A stretch of DNA of 64,000 nt, taken from positions 1,116,001 through 1,180,000 of the forward strand of contig NZ_JAIEZV010000001.1 in NCBI RefSeq assembly GCF_019599545.1, read 5' to 3'. Under the pieces are notes generated by a model. It was given only the letters and a program-made list of their open reading frames with translations, ran no database searches and was not told the origin of the DNA. Made by a program: the position numbers and the translations under genes. Origin of the DNA: Halobacillus sp. Nhm2S1. GTDB taxonomy: Bacteria > Bacillota > Bacilli > Bacillales > Halobacillaceae. Positions 60,206 through 64,000 of the stretch are shown here, one piece after another (the first letter of the stretch is position 1; every line of letters begins with the position of its first letter).

Positions 60206-61768
60206 TTACGTTCGTTCCGGCTTTTCTTCTGTGTCTATTTTAAATCGTAGATCAAATAAATCCCGGCGTCTGTCACGGATCTGACGGACGGTTCCTGACT
60301 TCCGTTGTCTTCTAAGTATTTCTAAATCAACATCTCCAACAACAACCGTTTCCACATTCGGGTTACATTCACCAATAATCCCATCCCGGGCAAATTCGAA
60401 ATCCGATGGTGTGAAGATGCCTGATTGTGCATACTGAATGTCCATATTCTCCACTTGCGTCAAATTCCCTACCGTTCCAGCAATAACTGTGTAGACTTGG
60501 TTTTCCACCGCACGGGCCTGGGCACAATAACGGACGCGCAAGTACCCTTGTCTGTCATCTGTACAAAATGGTACAAAGATAATATTCGCTCCTTGATCGA
60601 CTGCATAGCGTGCAAGCTCAGGAAACTGGATATCATAACAAATCTGAATGGCGATTTTACCACAATCCGTATCAAAGACTTTGACCGCATCTCCAGGTTG
60701 AATCCCCCACCACGTCCGTTCATTCGGTGTTACATGAATCTTATATTGCTTTTCAATCGTACCATCGCGTCTGAATAGGTAAGATATGTTATATATTTGA
60801 TCTTCTTCTTCCACGAAGTGAGACCCACCGATAATGTTCACATTGTACTTCACAGCCAGGTGAGTGAACATTTCAATATATTCTTCGGTGTAAGAACTCA
60901 ATTTACGAACAGCTTTTGATGGCACTTTTTCTTCTAGGAAGGACATAAGCTGAGTGGTGAAAATTTCAGGAAACACCGCAAAATCAGAACCATAATCAGC
61001 AGCAACATCCACATAATACTCACATTGCTTCGCAAACTCTTCAAAGGAATCGATATTTTTCATCATATATTGGATAACCATAATTCTGACTGGATGACTC
61101 GTCTTGAAATAGCGCTTCGTACGGGCACGATAATCAATATTATTCCATTCCATCAACGTTGCATACTTTAAAGACTTCTCATCATCAGGAAGGTAATCAG
61201 GATTGATCCTCATGACAGTAAAGCCGTTCATGATTTGGAAAGTGAGGACAGGATCATAAATGTTTTGATTACGGACTTCCTCCACGTATTCACGCGGCGA
61301 CATCTCACCTTCATATTTATGGTAATTCGGAATACGCCCTCCGATGATGATACTCTTCAAATTCAATGAGCGGGCTAATTCTTTCCTCGCTTCATACAGA
61401 CGCTTTCCTATTTTCATCCCTCTGTATTCAGGGTGGACCATCACTTCAATTCCATACAGATTATAGCCGTCTGGATCATGATTCGTGATATACCCTTCAT
61501 CTGTAATGTCATCCCATGTATGCTTATCATCATACTCATCAAAATTGACAATTAAACTTGAACAGCTTCCTATGATTTCCCCCTCGAACTCGACAACGAA
61601 CTGCCCTTCTGCAAAGTGTGTTAAGTGGCTCTCCAGATGTTCCCTCTTCCATGGATCCATGTCAGGGAAACAAACTTTCTGTAATTCAAAAATCTGTTCG
61701 ATATCTTTATCCTGCATGTTTCTAACAATTATTTTCTTTTCATACTGAGTCAGATCAAGCTTTGACAT
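60206..61768 (-). CDS. yhcX: GNAT acetyltransferase fused to a carbon-nitrogen hydrolase (YhcX-like)
   Basis: A 520-residue two-domain protein. Residues 1-210 form a GNAT domain (motif A IEVMVHPEYRGMKIGKRLYE). Residues 225-500 form a nitrilase-type hydrolase with the catalytic triad visible as Glu in AVFPEIFTTQ, Lys in YKIHVTPNERTWW and Cys in IAIQICYDIQFPE. The fusion and length match B. subtilis YhcX (about 513 residues). It probably hydrolyses an amide or nitrile linked to an acetylated amine; substrate unknown. AGGAAG precedes the ATG. Confidence 0.92.
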   Translation of the reverse strand: MSKLDLTQYEKKIIVRNMQDKDIEQIFELQKVCFPDMDPWKREHLESHLTHFAEGQFVVEFEGEIIGSCSSLIVNFDEYDDKHTWDDITDEGYITNHDPDGYNLYGIEVMVHPEYRGMKIGKRLYEARKELARSLNLKSIIIGGRIPNYHKYEGEMSPREYVEEVRNQNIYDPVLTFQIMNGFTVMRINPDYLPDDEKSLKYATLMEWNNIDYRARTKRYFKTSHPVRIMVIQYMMKNIDSFEEFAKQCEYYVDVAADYGSDFAVFPEIFTTQLMSFLEEKVPSKAVRKLSSYTEEYIEMFTHLAVKYNVNIIGGSHFVEEEDQIYNISYLFRRDGTIEKQYKIHVTPNERTWWGIQPGDAVKVFDTDCGKIAIQICYDIQFPELARYAVDQGANIIFVPFCTDDRQGYLRVRYCAQARAVENQVYTVIAGTVGNLTQVENMDIQYAQSGIFTPSDFEFARDGIIGECNPNVETVVVGDVDLEILRRQRKSGTVRQIRDRRRDLFDLRFKIDTEEKPERT

Positions 61769-61865
61769 CTTATCTTCCTCTCTTTATGATGATCTTTCAA
61801 TCATTTTCATCGTACTCAACCTCCATCCATCTTGTCTAGCTTTTTAAAAAGTTATTCCACTAAAT

Positions 61866-62414
61866 GGCAGGTTTATGTAAGACTCAGTTTCGAGACTTTC
61901 ATTTAGTGGGTGGGGGCTACGGGGAATAGCTCGCTTTCCGCGGGAGCGCGATGAGCCTCCTCAGGCTGACGCCTTGTGGGGTCTCACCTAGCACTCTTTT
62001 CCCGCAGGAGTCTCGCCATTCCCCTCCGCCCCTTTGCTATTTCAAACTCTCGAAACCATCTCCAGAATAAAAAGTCATTCCGTTTAACTGGAGTATAAGA
62101 TTGAAACTTCCATGACTAGGTACTTAAACTCTGAAAGCTTGATACAGAGCGTTTTATGCTTTTAACAATCGGAATAGCGGAAGACCATCCTACTTGGAAA
62201 GGGTTTCGTTTCTCACATACATCGAATGGGGTGGTTGGGAAGCTGGGAGACTCCCGTGGGAGAAGGAGATAGGCGAGATCCCGCAGGACGCAGTCCGAGG
62301 AAGCTCGGCGCTCCCCCACAGGAAAGCGAGTAGCTTCCCAACCACCCCTAACGCTGAACCTGGGTAACGAACCCCGAAAACATCTCGAAACTGAGTCTTC
62401 AAGTAAAGGGAGCT
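61866..62414. repeat. Dispersed intergenic repeat, longest full copy
   Basis: A 549-bp element from GGCAGGTTTATGTAAGACTC to GAGTCTTCAAGTAAAGGGAGC with inverted ends. Left module: GGGGAATAGCTCGC and CTTTCCGCGGGAGCG returning as CCCGCAGGAGTCTCGCC and CATTCCCC; right module: GGGTGGTTGGGAAGC returning as GCTTCCCAACCACCC. About 150 bp of spacer joins them. It fills most of the 752-bp gap between divergent genes; minus-strand frames of 97-147 codons inside it are artefacts of the repeat. Confidence 0.9.
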
Positions 62415-62520
62415 TTTCTGGAAGATGGAGTTGATAAAGTTCATGGTGTTCAGAAATGAAATGTATGAATTGAATCGGTTCATAACTTCGTGTATGATGG
62501 TTTAAGAAGAGGTGTAGACA

Positions 62521-63138
62521 ATGAACGGATTTGAAAGACGGAAAGAACGCAAAAAGCAAAACATCTTGAACGCCTCCCTGAAGTTGTTCTCAGAATATGG
62601 GGTGCAGAAAGTCAGCATCCAGGAAATTGCAAAAAAAGCACAAGTTTCTCAAGTCACCATTTATAATTATTTTGGCGGCAAAGATGAGCTCCTATTCGAG
62701 ACAGTCAAAAAATTCATTTACGAACGACTGGACCGTTTTCGGGACGTCGTCCACAATGACGATATGGACTTCAAAAAAAAGATTCGGTTTGTAATCCAAG
62801 ATAAAAAAGAAAACATCCTCCATATGGACCCCGGATTTCTTCAAACAGTAATGAGGGACCAGCCTGAGTTGCAAGAGATGATTCAAACGTTCACAGAGAA
62901 AGATGCAGTCCCTTTACTGATGGAACTTGTGGAACAGGGAAAAGCTCAAGGGTACGTCCATCCGGATATTTCTTTTCGCTCCATCATGTTTTATATTGAA
63001 ATGTACTACCAGGCGATGCGATCGAAGGAAGATCTCTTCGATCATTCTCTACCCGAATTAAGTGAAGAAATCACTCATATGTTTTTCTATGGGTTGATGG
63101 GGAATCAGGACGAGCATTTGCATGAAGATAAAGAATAA
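62521..63138 (+). CDS. TetR-family transcriptional regulator
   Basis: A 205-residue repressor with HTH FSEYGVQKVSIQEIAKKAQVSQVTIYNYFGGKDEL in parts (about residues 20-55) and a helical ligand domain. It lies opposite the flavin oxidoreductase gene, which it does not obviously control because a terminator separates the convergent pair. Regulatory target and inducer are unknown. GAGGTG precedes the ATG. Confidence 0.87.
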   Translation: MNGFERRKERKKQNILNASLKLFSEYGVQKVSIQEIAKKAQVSQVTIYNYFGGKDELLFETVKKFIYERLDRFRDVVHNDDMDFKKKIRFVIQDKKENILHMDPGFLQTVMRDQPELQEMIQTFTEKDAVPLLMELVEQGKAQGYVHPDISFRSIMFYIEMYYQAMRSKEDLFDHSLPELSEEITHMFFYGLMGNQDEHLHEDKE

Positions 63139-63141
63139 CGA

Positions 63142-63176
63142 AAAAATGCGTAGAGACTTTTCTCTACGCATTTTGT
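63142..63176. terminator. Bidirectional terminator
   Basis: AAAATGCGTAGAGA and TCTCTACGCATTTT pair around CTTT, between convergent genes. Confidence 0.9.
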
Positions 63177-63185
63177 TATCCTTGC

Positions 63186-64000
63186 TTATCGTAACTTTTT
63201 CACATACCAACGAATAAGGTCGTTCCATTTACTTCCAAATAGCTTCTCTCTCCAATATAGGTCTGCGGTTTGAGAAACGACATTATTTTTTGCAGGGTAA
63301 GGGTGTACGACATTCGAGATGCTCTGAAACTTCTTATTGAGTGCCTGCACGGTCCCCACTTCCTGCATCCATTCTCCAGCTCCTTCACCAATCGCATGAG
63401 CCCCGACGATTTTCCCTCGGTCCGTTGTCAAAACTTTTACTAGTCCCTCTTTCTTCCGCTCCGCCATAAAACGATCGTTGTCTGCTAATTTTGTTTTGAA
63501 GGTTAACAAGTCTTCTCCATACTGCTCTTGTGCTTCTTCTTCTGTCAAACCGAGGTGGTAAATTTCAGGGTTTGAGTAGACAACCCATGGTATCTTTTCA
63601 TAAGAAGCTTTTCTAGAAAGACCCAGAACAGCATTAGAAACGGCGATTTTCCCTTCCATTCCTGCGACATGAGTGAAAGGCATCGATCCATTACAGTCAC
63701 CTACAGCATAAATGTGTTTTTTATTGGTTCTTAAAGTTGCATCCACTTGAATTGAGCCTTTTTCAGTTACAATACCAGCCTTGTCCAGCCCAAGCTTTCC
63801 AATGTTCGCTTTTCTGCCAGCCGCCACAAGAATGGAATCTGCAGTAATGCTGTTTGATATATCATCTTTCGTATAGTGAATATCAACCTGATCTCCTTTT
63901 TTCTCCACGCGTTCAACCTTTGCATTCGTTAAAATATTCAGTTCTTCAGATAATAAACGTTGCGACAAGTTCGCTATTTCCTTATCCTCTTTAGACAGAA
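63186..64000 (-). CDS. FAD/NAD(P) pyridine-nucleotide disulfide oxidoreductase-like protein (partial)
   Basis: A C-terminal fragment of about 271 residues, open to the window edge; the frame reads SKEDKEIANLSQRLLSEELN before the first possible start at 63968, so the true start is outside. Visible parts are the NAD-domain end (VLVAAGRKANIGKLGLDKAG), the FAD motif HIYAVGDCNGSMPFTHVA and the dimerisation domain (PWVVYSNPEIYHLGLTEEEA). The C-terminal NVVHPYPAKNNVVSQTA replaces the HPHPTLSE-type motif of lipoamide dehydrogenase, so it is more like the MerA/YkgC-type group. The redox-active CxxxxC region is not in the window. Confidence 0.85.
   Translation of the reverse strand, partial: LSKEDKEIANLSQRLLSEELNILTNAKVERVEKKGDQVDIHYTKDDISNSITADSILVAAGRKANIGKLGLDKAGIVTEKGSIQVDATLRTNKKHIYAVGDCNGSMPFTHVAGMEGKIAVSNAVLGLSRKASYEKIPWVVYSNPEIYHLGLTEEEAQEQYGEDLLTFKTKLADNDRFMAERKKEGLVKVLTTDRGKIVGAHAIGEGAGEWMQEVGTVQALNKKFQSISNVVHPYPAKNNVVSQTADLYWREKLFGSKWNDLIRWYVKKLR

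Noticed and set aside
62116-62559. Minus-strand frames of 97 and 147 codons in the 62-kb gap
   Set aside because: They are translations of repeat hairpins; the same peptides appear at other copies without gene features.

Overview
The window looks like chromosomal DNA of a moderately halophilic, endospore-forming member of the Bacillaceae, closest in character to Halobacillus, Thalassobacillus or Pontibacillus. The reasons are strong AGGAGG-type ribosome sites, frequent TTG/GTG starts, sporulation genes (YhaL-type protein, alpha/beta SASP, YhcN-type lipoprotein, SpoVR), Glu/Asp-rich secreted proteins, and salt-related functions (GbsR-type regulator, NhaC and SulP carriers). The genus is inferred. 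No rRNA, tRNA, prophage, transposase or CRISPR array was seen.

Layout. Bases 1-12.1 kb keep the B. subtilis yha/yhe order: prsA, yhaL, yhaN-yhaO (DNA repair nuclease pair), yhaP-yhaQ (ABC exporter), yhzD, yhaR, yheB-yheA. A GbsR-type regulator stands where yhaM would be expected. Bases 12.1-20.9 kb hold a ferritin-like protein, a CsoR/CstR-type repressor, a PucR-type regulator next to msmX (shared sugar-importer ATPase), a SASP, fumC, a possible small RNA, a zinc phospholipase C-like protein and an MFS carrier. Bases 20.9-34.6 kb hold a VanY-type carboxypeptidase, an IDEAL-domain protein, WrbA, a Mn-type CDF exporter, azlCD, a tyrosine-type T-box in front of an NhaC-family carrier, several hydrolases, a cold-shock gene and methionine aminopeptidase.

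Bases 34.6-45.8 kb hold acetyltransferases, a two-gene ABC exporter, a UspA/SulP divergent pair, a DMT carrier and an ABC-F ribosome-protection-type gene. The ABC-F leader has the layout of an ermC-like attenuator: short leader ORF, competing hairpins and a masked ribosome site. Bases 45.8-64 kb hold an LD-carboxypeptidase, dehydrogenases, D-amino-acid transaminase, a divergent second UMP-kinase-like protein, SpoVR, a YhgE/Pip exporter with its TetR repressor and two near-identical operators, a YhcX-type GNAT/nitrilase fusion and a truncated flavin disulfide reductase.

Six intergenic regions carry copies of one non-coding repeat family. Full copies are about 530-550 bp, have inverted ends around GAAGACTCAGTTTCGAGA and contain two large hairpin modules; shorter copies look like internal deletions. 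This family, the ABC-F leader, the tyrosine T-box/NhaC pairing and the duplicated TetR operator are the main points for follow-up. All family assignments come from reading motifs by eye; no search was run.
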